Shown: positions 1-8,222, counted from the stretch's first letter. The stretch is DNA of 63,393 nucleotides from an uncultured Lachnospiraceae bacterium (GCA_910578085.1 CAJTPM010000013.1:1-63393); one strand, 5' to 3'. The notes: generated by a model from the sequence alone, not told the origin. Translations and numbers: made by a program.

Positions 1-143
1 AGTCCAATGCCAGAGTTTCGCTGGCAGGATCAATCAGAATTCCGAGAGATCATATATGATGATGGAGCAGGAAACCTTTTTCCTGCCCGCTGCACAGACG
101 GCACGCTGCCCTGGCAGCAAATCTCCTTATGCACCCCTGCGCA
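1..143. other. Leader downstream of S-box, no CDS seen
   Basis: This stretch is the minus-strand leader between the S-box terminator and a gene that must lie left of the window. I see no start codon with a ribosome binding site followed by an open frame. It holds two small inverted repeats (about 8-27 and 65-88) and most of one copy of a dispersed repeat that recurs near 25.8 kb. Confidence 0.4.
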
Positions 144-150
144 TAAAAAA
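63..150. repeat. Dispersed intergenic repeat, copy A
   Basis: It aligns by eye with positions 25790-25880. Both copies start with GAGCAGG, pass through CCTGCCCGC and CACAG, and end with ATGC, CTGCGC and a run of A. The two copies are diverged but co-linear over about 85 bp, and both lie in non-coding DNA. The 3' end runs into the S-box terminator. I do not recognise a named repeat family. Confidence 0.5.
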
Positions 151-171
151 ACCACTTCGACAATGAAGCGG
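144..171 (-). terminator. Intrinsic terminator of the S-box riboswitch
   Basis: Read on the minus strand, the arms CCGCTTC and GAAGTGG form a 7-bp stem with one G-T pair, closed by a 6-nt loop and followed at once by seven T. It starts about 20 nt after the 3' strand of riboswitch helix P1, the usual place for the SAM-controlled terminator. Confidence 0.8.
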
Positions 172-191
172 ATTTAAAGTGTACCCTCAAA

Positions 192-297
192 TCCTCTTAT
201 TGTTCGATCATTCATTCGCTCAGGTTGGCACCTTCCGTCTCCGGGGTTGCCGTGGCTTCACAGGTCCTATGTACCTCCACCACTCTGAATAAGAGAG
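192..297 (-). promoter_or_regulatory. SAM-I (S-box) riboswitch
   Basis: The minus strand carries the conserved S-box core in order: CTTATTCAGAGTGGTGGAGG, then TGTGAAGCCACGGCAACC, then AAGGTGCCAACCTGAGC. The ends TCTCTTATT and AATAAGAGGA close helix P1. In Bacillota this aptamer binds S-adenosylmethionine and switches off methionine or SAM genes by early termination; a terminator follows at 171-144. The controlled gene lies beyond the left edge, so its identity (for example metK or a methionine transporter) cannot be read here. Confidence 0.93.
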
Positions 298-357
298 ATT
301 CTGTATAAAGTCAACATGATTGACTTGTTTGCCATAAAGCTACGATATCACTAACGG

Positions 358-395
358 AACGGATTGTCAACAAAAACATCACAATCCGTTTTTTT
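358..395 (+). terminator. Terminator-like hairpin, plus orientation
   Basis: AACGGATTGT and ACAATCCGTT pair perfectly over 10 bp around a 13-nt loop, and T residues follow on the plus strand only. No plus-strand gene is visible upstream. It may therefore end transcripts of the minus-strand gene at 412 only weakly, or mark a lost plus-strand gene. Confidence 0.45.
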
Positions 396-411
396 ATTAT
401 CTTTCCACTTT

Positions 412-780
412 TTACCGCGGAATAAATTCCTCTATCTTCCCCAGTTCCTCCTGCTCCCTGAACATCCGGATCACCGTATCACAAAATTCATCCAGTTCAT
501 CCGGATCCTCATAACACAGAACATTGATCATGTCATACTCCGCCATGGACTCCGGCCATTCATCGTTTCCTCCGGCCAGAAAAAGGGAGTGAAGCCCATA
601 CTCTGTCGCATAATACTCTGTCAGCCGCAGTCCGTACTCTTCTCTCATACCACAGATCGTATCGTCTATGATATCGTACTTGATCACAGCCTCAAACACA
701 ATATCCGGATGGGACAGGGCGTACATCCCATAAACATCTTCCGAAAAAACACCCTCCTTCACCAATACCGGCAGACACAT
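412..780 (-). CDS. Hypothetical protein, possibly truncated
   Basis: An open frame of up to 122 codons encoding an acidic protein rich in Asp, Glu, Tyr and Met, without membrane segment or signal peptide. I do not recognise a family. The 5' end is uncertain: the first ATG (780) lies inside the Hsp70 remnant in another frame and has no ribosome binding site. An internal ATG near 726 has only a weak GGAAG upstream. It directly follows the broken J-domain/Hsp70 remnant, so it may be the preserved 3' end of a gene whose 5' half was lost, or a small protein of that former operon. Confidence 0.4.
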   Translation of the reverse strand: MCLPVLVKEGVFSEDVYGMYALSHPDIVFEAVIKYDIIDDTICGMREEYGLRLTEYYATEYGLHSLFLAGGNDEWPESMAEYDMINVLCYEDPDELDEFCDTVIRMFREQEELGKIEEFIPR

Positions 781-929
781 GCCAGGCTGTTAGTCGTCCC
801 CAGATCAATTCCAATCACTGCCATTTCGGTTCTTCCGGCTTCTCCTCCGGGTGCACCATTTTTGCCCGCGCAGCGTATGCCTTTTTTATCCGCTGTGGGC
901 GCAATGCCCAACACTTCCCATATTTCCAT
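759..929 (-). pseudogene. Remnant of J-domain protein and Hsp70 (DnaK-like)
   Basis: From the ATG at 929 the frame reads MEIWEVLGIAPTADKK, the start of a J-domain of the 'LGI.PT.DKK.IR.AY' type. The reading then continues only in the next frame as KAYAARAKMVHPEEKPEE, which contains the J-domain H-P signature. A short deletion beside an A run thus broke the gene. A second ATG (822) begins MAVIGIDLGTTNS, the phosphate-1 motif of Hsp70 ATPases, and hits a stop after 21 codons. Chaperone pairs of this J-protein/Hsp70 type are known in Clostridia. What is left here is too short to work. Confidence 0.7.
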
Positions 930-953
930 TTTTGCCTCTGTATCCGTGTGCAT

Positions 954-997
954 AAATTATGCGGGAGCTACATTTTCTCTGTACTCCCGCCTAATTT
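954..997 (-). terminator. Hairpin at the end of the murQ operon
   Basis: The arms GCGGGAG (961-967) and CTCCCGC (984-990) extend through A/T pairs to about 14 bp. On the minus strand the hairpin is followed by an A/T-rich stretch without a clean T run. It overlaps the last codon of the DUF5107 gene, so it probably ends the operon. Confidence 0.5.
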
Positions 998-2987
998 ATT
1001 CTCTCATTCTCGTATAATACATCCTGTAATCAATATAGCAGGGAACCTCTGGCTCCTCATCCTCCCCACAAGGATGTCCTTCCTTTTTTGCAAGCTCTCT
1101 CAGCGTATAGATATACTCATCCGTGATGGCATCCGCCGCCTCCCTGCGGTCCACCACTTTCTCCCCGCCCCAGGTCTCAAAAATCTCCTTAGCTTCCTCA
1201 AGCTCTCCCGTATGGGCTAACGCCATGGCGTGATAACACCACAATAGACCGTCTTCCGGCCAGAGTTTTTTTCCCCTGTCAAAAATCTCTTCCACAAGCC
1301 CATAATCTTCCGCCAGAAAAGCGGCTCGGATCGCCTGTTTTGTGATCGTGACATTCTCACTGTTTCGCAAAAGCGCCTCCCGCATATACCGGGACGCCTC
1401 TTCTCTTTCTCCCTGCGCCTCGGCCACATTTGCCAGCCCGTGGAAAGCCCAGGTGCTCTCCTGTAACTCAAGTGACTTCCGAAAACAATTTTCCGCCCGC
1501 TCGTAATCTTCCCTTGCAAACCAGGAAAGCCCCAGATGATACCAGGCGTACCAGTTTTCCTGATCTCTTTCTTTCACACACTTTTTCAGCAGTTCAAACC
1601 ACTCGTCCTGTACCATAAAAGAGGCCGGCGCCTCCTCCGGGGCAGGCTCATCAAACTTTCCTGTCTGAAGCAGTCTCTGCCAGAGTTCCTGTTCCTTCCC
1701 CACAGGTCCAAAGTCCAGATACGACGCTGTCCTTTTTCCACCGAGGCTTACTTTGATCTCATCATCCAGAGTCCCCCAGGGTTCCCCGTAAAATGCCGTC
1801 GTCGTCCCCTTCACCGCATCCTTTTTCGTCCGCATCAGAAAGTCGTCCAGATCTCTCTCCGGCAGATGTTCATCCAGCCACTTTTCAACATTTACACGGC
1901 TTTCCCGATACGCCCCATGAACTTTTCCCGGATCCATTTCCACAGCGCCGTAGGCTTCCACCCACTCCCAGGCCGTGTGGGCCGGAAACAGCAGGCTCTC
2001 ATTCTGGGTGTACGCCAGACCCGCCTGGATCTCCACATAGGGCTGCCCATCTTTATTTGTCAGGAACCTCTGCCAGTTCTGTCCGCCCACAGACATCCCC
2101 CATACAAACATCTTTCTGCCTTTTAACCGTCTCGTGGAGGCATGGATGATCCCGGTGCCGTCCTGACGGATATGAGCCTCAAATTTTCTCGAATTCTCCG
2201 GAATCCTGTAGAAATGGTCAATGGTCTCCACATGATTTGTCGGATAAGACTGATCCACACCATTCACCATAGGAATATCAATTATGTAAACCGGATCCGT
2301 CTTATGATTTACATAAGTCTTATCCGCCGGTACTAAAATTCTGGCACCCTCCTCCTGAGGAACCGCGATATTGCTCCACCAGTAGATGGGAACAGGCAGA
2401 TCAGCGCCGTTCACTAACCGCATCCTGGCAAGCAGAAAAGCCGAACCCTCCGGCAGATAAAAATCCATCTGATAAGTAATAGCCCGGATTCTCTCAAAAG
2501 CATAGAGGCGCAGAAAAGGCTCCCCGTCCTCCCCGACTCCCTCCGCCGCAAAGATTTTATCACAGGTCAGCGGATTATGCCCTCTGACGCCGCAGTTGAA
2601 CTCCACGCCTCCCGCCGTCCAGGCGTTGCGGATTGCAAGATTGCAGGGTTTGAACACGGGATTGCTGGCAAGCAGCTCCCTCTCCCTCCGTTTATCATAG
2701 AGAGACCAGAGCTTTCCCCCCACCCCCGGCAGAAAGGTCGCCCGCAGGCAGTCATTCTCCAGAATGGCCGCATCGAACTCCCGCATCTGTTCCGTATGGT
2801 CATAGCTGTCCTGCGCCGTGTAGGGAAGCCCGCACTGCACACCGCCGAAGTTAAGATACAATCCCTCCTCCTCGCCCAGAACACTCCCCTTATAAAATCG
2901 CTTCCCAGTATATAAAACCGGATAATCCGATGCCTTCCCCATGTGGGCAGCTGGCATGCGTGTCTTTGTAAATGTAATCTTACTCAT
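996..2987 (-). CDS. DUF5107 domain and TPR protein
   Basis: About 663 residues. The first ~300 match the DUF5107 type, a domain of unclear function that often accompanies carbohydrate genes: short beta-rich segments with aromatic and Gly-rich stretches such as GVGGKLWSLYDKRR and AWTAGGVEFNCGVRGHNP. From about residue 470 to 620 there are tetratricopeptide-like helices, for example WYAWYHLGLSWFAREDYERA. No signal peptide, so probably cytoplasmic. It is the last gene of the murQ-esterase-kinase operon, 27 nt after the kinase. I chose ATG 2987, which has GGTGGAAG just upstream, over ATG 2999, which has none. The enzymatic role is unknown; sugar binding or processing is an inference. Confidence 0.75.
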   Translation of the reverse strand: MSKITFTKTRMPAAHMGKASDYPVLYTGKRFYKGSVLGEEEGLYLNFGGVQCGLPYTAQDSYDHTEQMREFDAAILENDCLRATFLPGVGGKLWSLYDKRRERELLASNPVFKPCNLAIRNAWTAGGVEFNCGVRGHNPLTCDKIFAAEGVGEDGEPFLRLYAFERIRAITYQMDFYLPEGSAFLLARMRLVNGADLPVPIYWWSNIAVPQEEGARILVPADKTYVNHKTDPVYIIDIPMVNGVDQSYPTNHVETIDHFYRIPENSRKFEAHIRQDGTGIIHASTRRLKGRKMFVWGMSVGGQNWQRFLTNKDGQPYVEIQAGLAYTQNESLLFPAHTAWEWVEAYGAVEMDPGKVHGAYRESRVNVEKWLDEHLPERDLDDFLMRTKKDAVKGTTTAFYGEPWGTLDDEIKVSLGGKRTASYLDFGPVGKEQELWQRLLQTGKFDEPAPEEAPASFMVQDEWFELLKKCVKERDQENWYAWYHLGLSWFAREDYERAENCFRKSLELQESTWAFHGLANVAEAQGEREEASRYMREALLRNSENVTITKQAIRAAFLAEDYGLVEEIFDRGKKLWPEDGLLWCYHAMALAHTGELEEAKEIFETWGGEKVVDRREAADAITDEYIYTLRELAKKEGHPCGEDEEPEVPCYIDYRMYYTRMRE

Positions 2988-3013
2988 ATCTTCCACCATT
3001 TATTATCCATATT

Positions 3014-3901
3014 TCAAAGCTGCGCTCTTCCCATCATCACCGCTCCCACGGCCGCAGTCTGTCTCGGGGAAACGCAGGTAAATCCAGGCATACATTCCGC
3101 CGCTTCTCTCAGCAGGCATTCCCGATAAACCGTATCGCTCTCCGCCAAACCGCCGATCAGCGCCAGCTCCCCGTTTTCCATGCCCAGACGCTTTGCCGCC
3201 ACTGCCGCCTGTCCGATCAGCAGCTTCGCATTTTCCCGCAGTACTGCCTTTGCCACAGTATCCCCTGCTGCCGCCTCTCTCTCCACAGCCCGGGAGAAAG
3301 CCGCTACAGCGCTCTTGTCCTTTCCATACACATATGCCACCATCTTCTGGCCTGTGTCGATTCCCAGCTCCTTCGCCGCCGCTTCCGTCAGTGTCGTAGT
3401 CTCCCCGTAACCGTCCCACTGGCGCGTCACCGCCCGCAGCGCATCTCTTCCCAGCGCATAGCCGCTGCCCTCATCACCGATCAGATGGCCCCAGCCGCCC
3501 ACACGCACGCTCTCGCCTCTCTCATTCCTTCCGAAACAGAAAGTACCGGTTCCCACTCCGAGACAGATCCCGGGCTTTCCTTCCAGCGCTCCCCAGAGCG
3601 CAATCTCATGATCCCCCACCAGTTTCCAGTTGCCGATATCCGCCCGCTTCATGGCCTCTGCAACTACTTCCTGCATACTCGGACTGCTGCACCCTGCCGC
3701 GCCGATGCACAGGGAAGCGCACCGTCCCATCCCCCGCAGAAACGTTGTGATCTCCTCCATCAGCGCCGTAAGCCCTTCTCTCCCGATACTGTTTACATTA
3801 AACGCCCCAAACCTTTCTTCCCGCAGTATCTTCCCATCCAGATCACTGCATACAACAATTGTTTTCGTTCCCCCGCCATCTATCCCGGCCACAAATTCCA
3901 T
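3014..3901 (-). CDS. murK: BadF/BcrA-family kinase, MurK-like (MurNAc/GlcNAc kinase)
   Basis: 295 residues of the ASKHA fold. GIDGGGTKT at residues 6-14 is the phosphate-1 loop, GVGTGTFCFGRN the phosphate-2 region with the following GDEGSGYALG segment, and GGLAESD the C-terminal adenosine loop. The size fits the N-acetylglucosamine kinase subgroup of BadF/BcrA. Within that group, MurK of Clostridium acetobutylicum phosphorylates MurNAc and GlcNAc at C6, and its gene neighbours murQ. Here murQ is two genes upstream in the same operon, so feeding MurNAc 6-phosphate to MurQ is the best guess. A plain GlcNAc kinase is the alternative. Cytoplasmic. Confidence 0.8.
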   Translation of the reverse strand: MEFVAGIDGGGTKTIVVCSDLDGKILREERFGAFNVNSIGREGLTALMEEITTFLRGMGRCASLCIGAAGCSSPSMQEVVAEAMKRADIGNWKLVGDHEIALWGALEGKPGICLGVGTGTFCFGRNERGESVRVGGWGHLIGDEGSGYALGRDALRAVTRQWDGYGETTTLTEAAAKELGIDTGQKMVAYVYGKDKSAVAAFSRAVEREAAAGDTVAKAVLRENAKLLIGQAAVAAKRLGMENGELALIGGLAESDTVYRECLLREAAECMPGFTCVSPRQTAAVGAVMMGRAQL

Positions 3902-3918
3902 ATCTGTCTCTGTCCTTT

Positions 3919-4662
3919 CTACTGCTCCCCCAATATCACATCCATCCCGCGCTTCACCGCCCTGTCCCAGAAGATCCAGTCATGGATCCCCTCCCAGTGC
4001 TCAAACAGATTCCCGGCCCCCGACTCCTGCAATAGTTTTGCAAACCGCACATTCTCCGGGTACAGATCATCTCCCTCTCCGCAGGCCGTATAGATCTTCG
4101 GAAGCGCCGCGGCATCCGCCTTTTTTGCCAGCGCAAACAGATCGCTCTTCTCAGGCACCCTGCATGCCGTGCCGAAGATCGCCTGAAATTCCCGCCTGTC
4201 TTCCTCTCCCGCAGCCGCTACTCTTCCCGGCATATCCGTCACCGCGGAGAACGTGGCGCAGCCTGCATATCTCTCCGGTTTTGTCAGCAGGCATTTCAGG
4301 GCGCCGTATCCCCCCATGGACAGTCCCATGATATAGTTGTATTCCCGTTTCTCCGAAAAACCGAAAAATCTCCGGCATAACGCGGGCACCTCCTCCAGCA
4401 CATAGCTGAAATAGTTAAGGCCCATCTCCATATCCGTATAGAAACTTCTCTGCACCTCCGGAATGATAAGCGCTGCGTTATATTCTCTCGCGTACCGCTC
4501 CACGGCGGTATAGCGCGTCCATCCGGTACAGTTGTCCATCAGTCCGTGCAGCAGATAAACCACTCTGGTTCTGCACATCTCCCGATCCTCCGGCAGTACG
4601 ATGGTCAGGGACGTATTCATCTTCAGACATTCCGAGCTGAACGTACAGGTTAAATGTGCCAT
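3919..4662 (-). CDS. Alpha/beta hydrolase, esterase family
   Basis: 247 residues, an esterase of the EstA/esterase-D type. YLLHGLMDNCTGW forms the oxyanion region, GLSMGGYGALK holds the nucleophile Ser in GxSxG, GEGDDLY probably supplies Asp, and GIHDWIFW the catalytic His. No signal peptide. The frame is open further upstream but would overlap murQ; ATG 4662 has GGGGAGGTG seven bases upstream and starts 2 nt after the murQ stop. Its place between murQ and the kinase suggests it removes an ester group, for example O-acetyl, from an imported cell-wall sugar. That substrate is inference; the fold is clear. Confidence 0.85.
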   Translation of the reverse strand: MAHLTCTFSSECLKMNTSLTIVLPEDREMCRTRVVYLLHGLMDNCTGWTRYTAVERYAREYNAALIIPEVQRSFYTDMEMGLNYFSYVLEEVPALCRRFFGFSEKREYNYIMGLSMGGYGALKCLLTKPERYAGCATFSAVTDMPGRVAAAGEEDRREFQAIFGTACRVPEKSDLFALAKKADAAALPKIYTACGEGDDLYPENVRFAKLLQESGAGNLFEHWEGIHDWIFWDRAVKRGMDVILGEQ

Positions 4663-4664
4663 GC

Positions 4665-5570
4665 CTACACCTCCCCGATGGCTGCCGATACTTTTCCTTC
4701 GTTTCGCTCGAGCAGCTCCTTTGCCTCTTCCGCACCCACTTTGCGAAGCAGCATGACAATGGCTGTCTTGGGACGATAATCGCATTTTTCCAGAACAGCC
4801 GTAGCCTCCTCCTCACTGACATGAGCCGCCTCACTGACGATCCTCTGACAGCGGTGGATCAGCTTCTCATTGGACGGTTTTACATCCACCATCAGATTGC
4901 CGTACACTTTGCCGAGCTTGATCATGGCGCCGGTGGAAAGCATGTTGAGCACCATCTTCTGGGCGGTTCCGCTTTTCATTCTGGTGGAACCCGTCACCAC
5001 CTCCGGCCCCGGCGTCGGCGTGATGGCAATTTCCGCCTCCCTCTCGATCTCCGAGCCGGGGGAACAGGTCACCCCAAACACATGAGCCCCGCAGGATCTG
5101 GCATACTTCATGGCGCCGATCACATAGGGCGTCCGGCCGGATGCCGCAATCCCCACTAAAACATCCCTGCTCCCAAAGCCGATCTTTTTTAAGTCCTCCG
5201 CTCCCAGCTGCTCGCTGTCCTCCGCGCCTTCCACTGCTGAAAACATCGCTTCTTTTCCGCCGGCGATAAGCCCCACCACACGGTTCGGATCTGTAGAGTA
5301 AGTGGGCGGACATTCCGCCGCATCCAGCACCCCGAGCCTTCCGGAAGTGCCGCACCCGCTGTAGATCAGTCTTCCACCCATCCTGAGCTGCGCCGCAATG
5401 ATATCAATGGCCGCCGCGATATGCTCCAGTTCCGCCTCCACGGCAACTGCCACTTTCTTGTCCTCCTCATTGATCAGTCGAACCATCTCCAGCGTAGTTA
5501 GCGTATCGATCTTTTCCGTATTGCTGTTCTTCTCCTCTGTAGCTATCTGTCTCCAGTTTTCCATAGCCAT
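4665..5570 (-). CDS. murQ: N-acetylmuramic acid 6-phosphate etherase MurQ
   Basis: 301 residues. MurQ cleaves the D-lactyl ether of MurNAc 6-phosphate, giving GlcNAc 6-phosphate and D-lactate, the key step of peptidoglycan sugar salvage. A SIS domain fills most of the chain. SGCGTSGRLGVLDAAECPP carries the sugar-phosphate loop and the conserved active-site Glu, and GSTRMKSGTAQKMVLNML is the second family signature. ATG 5570 has AAAGGA nearby; the frame is open upstream to 5669 but that part does not look like the family. It leads a four-gene operon with esterase, kinase and DUF5107 protein. A strong inverted repeat sits at 5620-5659 in its leader. Confidence 0.95.
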   Translation of the reverse strand: MAMENWRQIATEEKNSNTEKIDTLTTLEMVRLINEEDKKVAVAVEAELEHIAAAIDIIAAQLRMGGRLIYSGCGTSGRLGVLDAAECPPTYSTDPNRVVGLIAGGKEAMFSAVEGAEDSEQLGAEDLKKIGFGSRDVLVGIAASGRTPYVIGAMKYARSCGAHVFGVTCSPGSEIEREAEIAITPTPGPEVVTGSTRMKSGTAQKMVLNMLSTGAMIKLGKVYGNLMVDVKPSNEKLIHRCQRIVSEAAHVSEEEATAVLEKCDYRPKTAIVMLLRKVGAEEAKELLERNEGKVSAAIGEV

Positions 5571-5619
5571 TCGTCCTTTCCATTCTCCTTGATTCTCCGT
5601 TTTACCCACCCATATCATA

Positions 5620-5659
5620 CAGATAAATGCGGCAGACCATCCTGATTCCGCTTTATCTG
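5620..5659. promoter_or_regulatory. Inverted repeat upstream of murQ, candidate operator or leader hairpin
   Basis: CAGATAAATGCGG (5620-5632) and CCGCTTTATCTG (5648-5659) are inverted with a single bulged T. They lie 50-90 bp before the murQ start codon. No T run follows, so it is not an intrinsic terminator. It could bind the RpiR/MurR-type regulator encoded at 13.1 kb or form an mRNA hairpin. Confidence 0.5.
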
Positions 5660-5845
5660 CCTGTATCATTTATGGGCAAATACAGCTGTTTTTTCTGATT
5701 ATCTGTTTTGCCTGCCTCATCTGTCCCATATAACATTTCCAAACTTGTCCCTTATGTCTTTCCGGACACAAACATTCTGTGAAAAGTACGGTGCAGGTAT
5801 TATGCGCAAAGCTGTTGCCATAGATGTTCTTTCGTATCCATATTC

Positions 5846-7180
5846 TCAGGATATCAGCGCCTTATTTTTCCATCTGCCGCTGAAATAGTAAACATAATAT
5901 ACCGTAATGACAATGATCCAGGCATAGGTCTCGCTCCACCAGATCGCAGTATACCCCCAGTCCCCCACCCCGGAGAGCGTGTAGGAAAAAAGGATCCGGA
6001 GTGTCAGCGCAAGCAATGCATAAGCGCTGGCATGAACGCCGTCTCCCACCCCCTGAAACATGCCGTTCATGGGAAAATATGCCGCATACATCAGCACCGA
6101 CGGCACCATCACCCGCAGATGTCTGGCGCAGATCTGCGCCGCCTCCCGGTCTATACCGAAGCTGCCCACAATGCCTTCCATAAAGCCATAGACCACCGCC
6201 GCTAAAACCACTGTAATTCCAAGGGACATACCGATGGCCTGCCACAGCCCGGGGGAAAGCCGCTCCCTTTCACCGGCTCCAATATTCTGTCCCGCATAGG
6301 TCGTCATCGTGGTCTGCAGCCCCTTGGTCGGGATCGTGATCCATCCCTGCAGGCGCACCACCACTGTAAAGGAAGCGATCATTGCCTGCCCGTAAGAATT
6401 CACCAGCCTCTGCAGGATCAGGATGCCCAGATGTGTCACCGTGTACTGAAGAGCCATGGGCATCCCCACCCGCAGCACATCCCGGACCTTCCCGCCCTCA
6501 AACGTAAGCTCAGCCACACGAAACCGCAGAAATTCGTACTTCCTGCCCATATAGATCCCGCCGGCGAGACAGGCGCACAGCTGGGAAATCACCGTAGCTG
6601 TCGCCGCCCCGGCAACGCCCCACAGCTTCACAAACCACAGATCCAGTAAAATATTGACCGATGAGGAGATCACCAGAAAATATAAGGTAGCCCTGCTGTC
6701 CCCCACCGCCTGCAAGATGGCCGCAAAAATATTGTAACCGAATTGAAAAATCAGTCCCAAAGCATAGATCCGGAAATAAAGGATCGTCATCTCCTGCATG
6801 AAAGCCGGTACATTCAGCAGATTCTTCAGGATAAACCCGCTCGCTGCCACACCAAAAAGCGATACCGCCGCCCCCAGTCCCAGGATAAACAGGATGGCGG
6901 TGGAAGCATATCTTCTGAGTATCTCCTCCCTGCGGGCGCCATAGTATTGGGCGCACAACACCCCTGCGCCTACGGAAAAACCGATGGCAAGGGCTGTGAA
7001 AAGCTCCGTCAGACTGGCGCAGGCTCCCACTGCTGACAACGCCGTCTCTCCCTCCATATTTCCCACGATCAGCGTGTCCGCCGTATGATACAGCTGCTGT
7101 AACAGATTCCCCGCCATGATCGGCAGGGAAAATGCCAGTATGGTCTTCCAGGGCGGCCCGACCGTCATGTCTCTCTTCAT
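5846..7180 (-). CDS. MATE family efflux transporter
   Basis: 444 residues with about twelve hydrophobic segments in two six-helix halves. The first half opens SLPIMAGNLLQQLYHTADTLIVG, typical of MATE exporters (Na+- or H+-coupled export of cationic drugs or metabolites) in the cytoplasmic membrane. The repeat boundary lies near residue 225. ATG 7180 has AAAGGG about 12 bases upstream. It lies between the murQ operon and the opp operon on the same strand, with about 95 bp to opp and 275 bp to murQ. Substrate unknown. Confidence 0.88.
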   Translation of the reverse strand: MKRDMTVGPPWKTILAFSLPIMAGNLLQQLYHTADTLIVGNMEGETALSAVGACASLTELFTALAIGFSVGAGVLCAQYYGARREEILRRYASTAILFILGLGAAVSLFGVAASGFILKNLLNVPAFMQEMTILYFRIYALGLIFQFGYNIFAAILQAVGDSRATLYFLVISSSVNILLDLWFVKLWGVAGAATATVISQLCACLAGGIYMGRKYEFLRFRVAELTFEGGKVRDVLRVGMPMALQYTVTHLGILILQRLVNSYGQAMIASFTVVVRLQGWITIPTKGLQTTMTTYAGQNIGAGERERLSPGLWQAIGMSLGITVVLAAVVYGFMEGIVGSFGIDREAAQICARHLRVMVPSVLMYAAYFPMNGMFQGVGDGVHASAYALLALTLRILFSYTLSGVGDWGYTAIWWSETYAWIIVITVYYVYYFSGRWKNKALIS

Positions 7181-7274
7181 TTTAATAACTACCCTTTCTC
7201 CCTGCCCATAAGCTTTGGAACGCCGATACAGCCCTCATTGCCGTCCAAATCAGTTCACCCTCATTCCTGCAGTT

Positions 7275-8222
7275 TCAGCACAGATTACACGCCACAAAGT
7301 GCCCTGGGGATATTTCTCTCGGCGCGTTGTCCTCCCTGCACTTTGCCGTCGCATAGGGACACCTGTGTGCAAAGCGGCATCCGGGCTCCGGGTTGATAGG
7401 ATTGGACACTTCCCCTGTCAGTACAAATCGTTCTTTTTTCCTGCTCGACAGATCGATTGTCGGGATCGCCGCAAGCAGCGCTTTTGTATAAGGATGCGCG
7501 GGATGTGCAAACAGCTCATCGGTCTCCGCGCGCTCCACCACCTGTCCCATGTACATGACCATGATCTCGTCGCTGATATGCTTTACCACACACAGATCGT
7601 GGGTGATAAACATGTAGGACAACTTCTTCTGTTCCTGCAGATCCATGAGCAGATTCAGGATCTGCGCCTGGATTGACACATCCAGTGCCGAAACCGGTTC
7701 GTCGCAGACGATAAACTTCGGATCAAGCGTCATCGCCCGGGCAAGGCCTACACGCTGCCGCAGCCCGCCGTCCAGCTCATGGGGGTAGAGGTTTGCATGG
7801 TTCGCCGGCAGACCGCATAACTCCATGATTTCCTCCACATGCCTGCCAATCTCTTTCTTGTCTTTTATGGTTCCGCAGGTCTCAAGGGGTTCCGAGATCA
7901 GTCCCCGCACGGACATTCTGGGATCCAGGGAACTGTAGGGATCCTGGAACACCATCTGCATGTTGACGTTGACTTTCCTCATTTCCTTTTTGCTGTATTT
8001 CAGTATATCTTCTCCCTTGTACAGAACCTGGCCGGAAGTTGCCGGATGCAGACGCAGGATCGTCCGCCCAAGCGTCGATTTGCCGCAGCCAGACTCCCCC
8101 ACCACGCCGAGAGTCTTTCCCTCCTCGATCTTTAAATTTACTTCCTCCACGGCGTGAAGCATACCTTTTCCGGTCTTAAAATATTTTTTCAGATTCACTG
8201 TCTCTATCAGAGGTACCGACAT
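7275..8222 (-). CDS. oppF: Oligopeptide ABC transporter ATP-binding protein OppF
   Basis: 315 residues. Walker A is GESGCGKST at 42-50 and Walker B is FIVCDEPVSALD. The signature reads LDGGLRQRVGLARAM, with Asp in place of the usual Ser of LSGGQ. The C-terminal ~70 residues contain the four-cysteine element typical of OppD/DppD/OppF proteins (CRFAHRCPYATAKC). It starts directly after the OppD stop and ends the opp operon. With OppD it powers uptake of peptides or peptide-like solutes. In this context muropeptides are possible. Confidence 0.93.
   Translation of the reverse strand: MSVPLIETVNLKKYFKTGKGMLHAVEEVNLKIEEGKTLGVVGESGCGKSTLGRTILRLHPATSGQVLYKGEDILKYSKKEMRKVNVNMQMVFQDPYSSLDPRMSVRGLISEPLETCGTIKDKKEIGRHVEEIMELCGLPANHANLYPHELDGGLRQRVGLARAMTLDPKFIVCDEPVSALDVSIQAQILNLLMDLQEQKKLSYMFITHDLCVVKHISDEIMVMYMGQVVERAETDELFAHPAHPYTKALLAAIPTIDLSSRKKERFVLTGEVSNPINPEPGCRFAHRCPYATAKCREDNAPREISPGHFVACNLC

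Noticed and set aside
364..1017. Long plus-strand frame over the left end
   Set aside because: It is antisense to the small minus ORF and the chaperone remnant, has no ribosome binding site and unusual composition.
1536..2149. Plus-strand frames inside the DUF5107 gene
   Set aside because: Shadows of a clear coding gene on the other strand; rich in Pro, His and Arg as antisense frames usually are.
3485..4331. Overlapping plus-strand frames of about 200 codons
   Set aside because: Antisense to the MurK-like kinase and esterase genes, both with recognised motifs.
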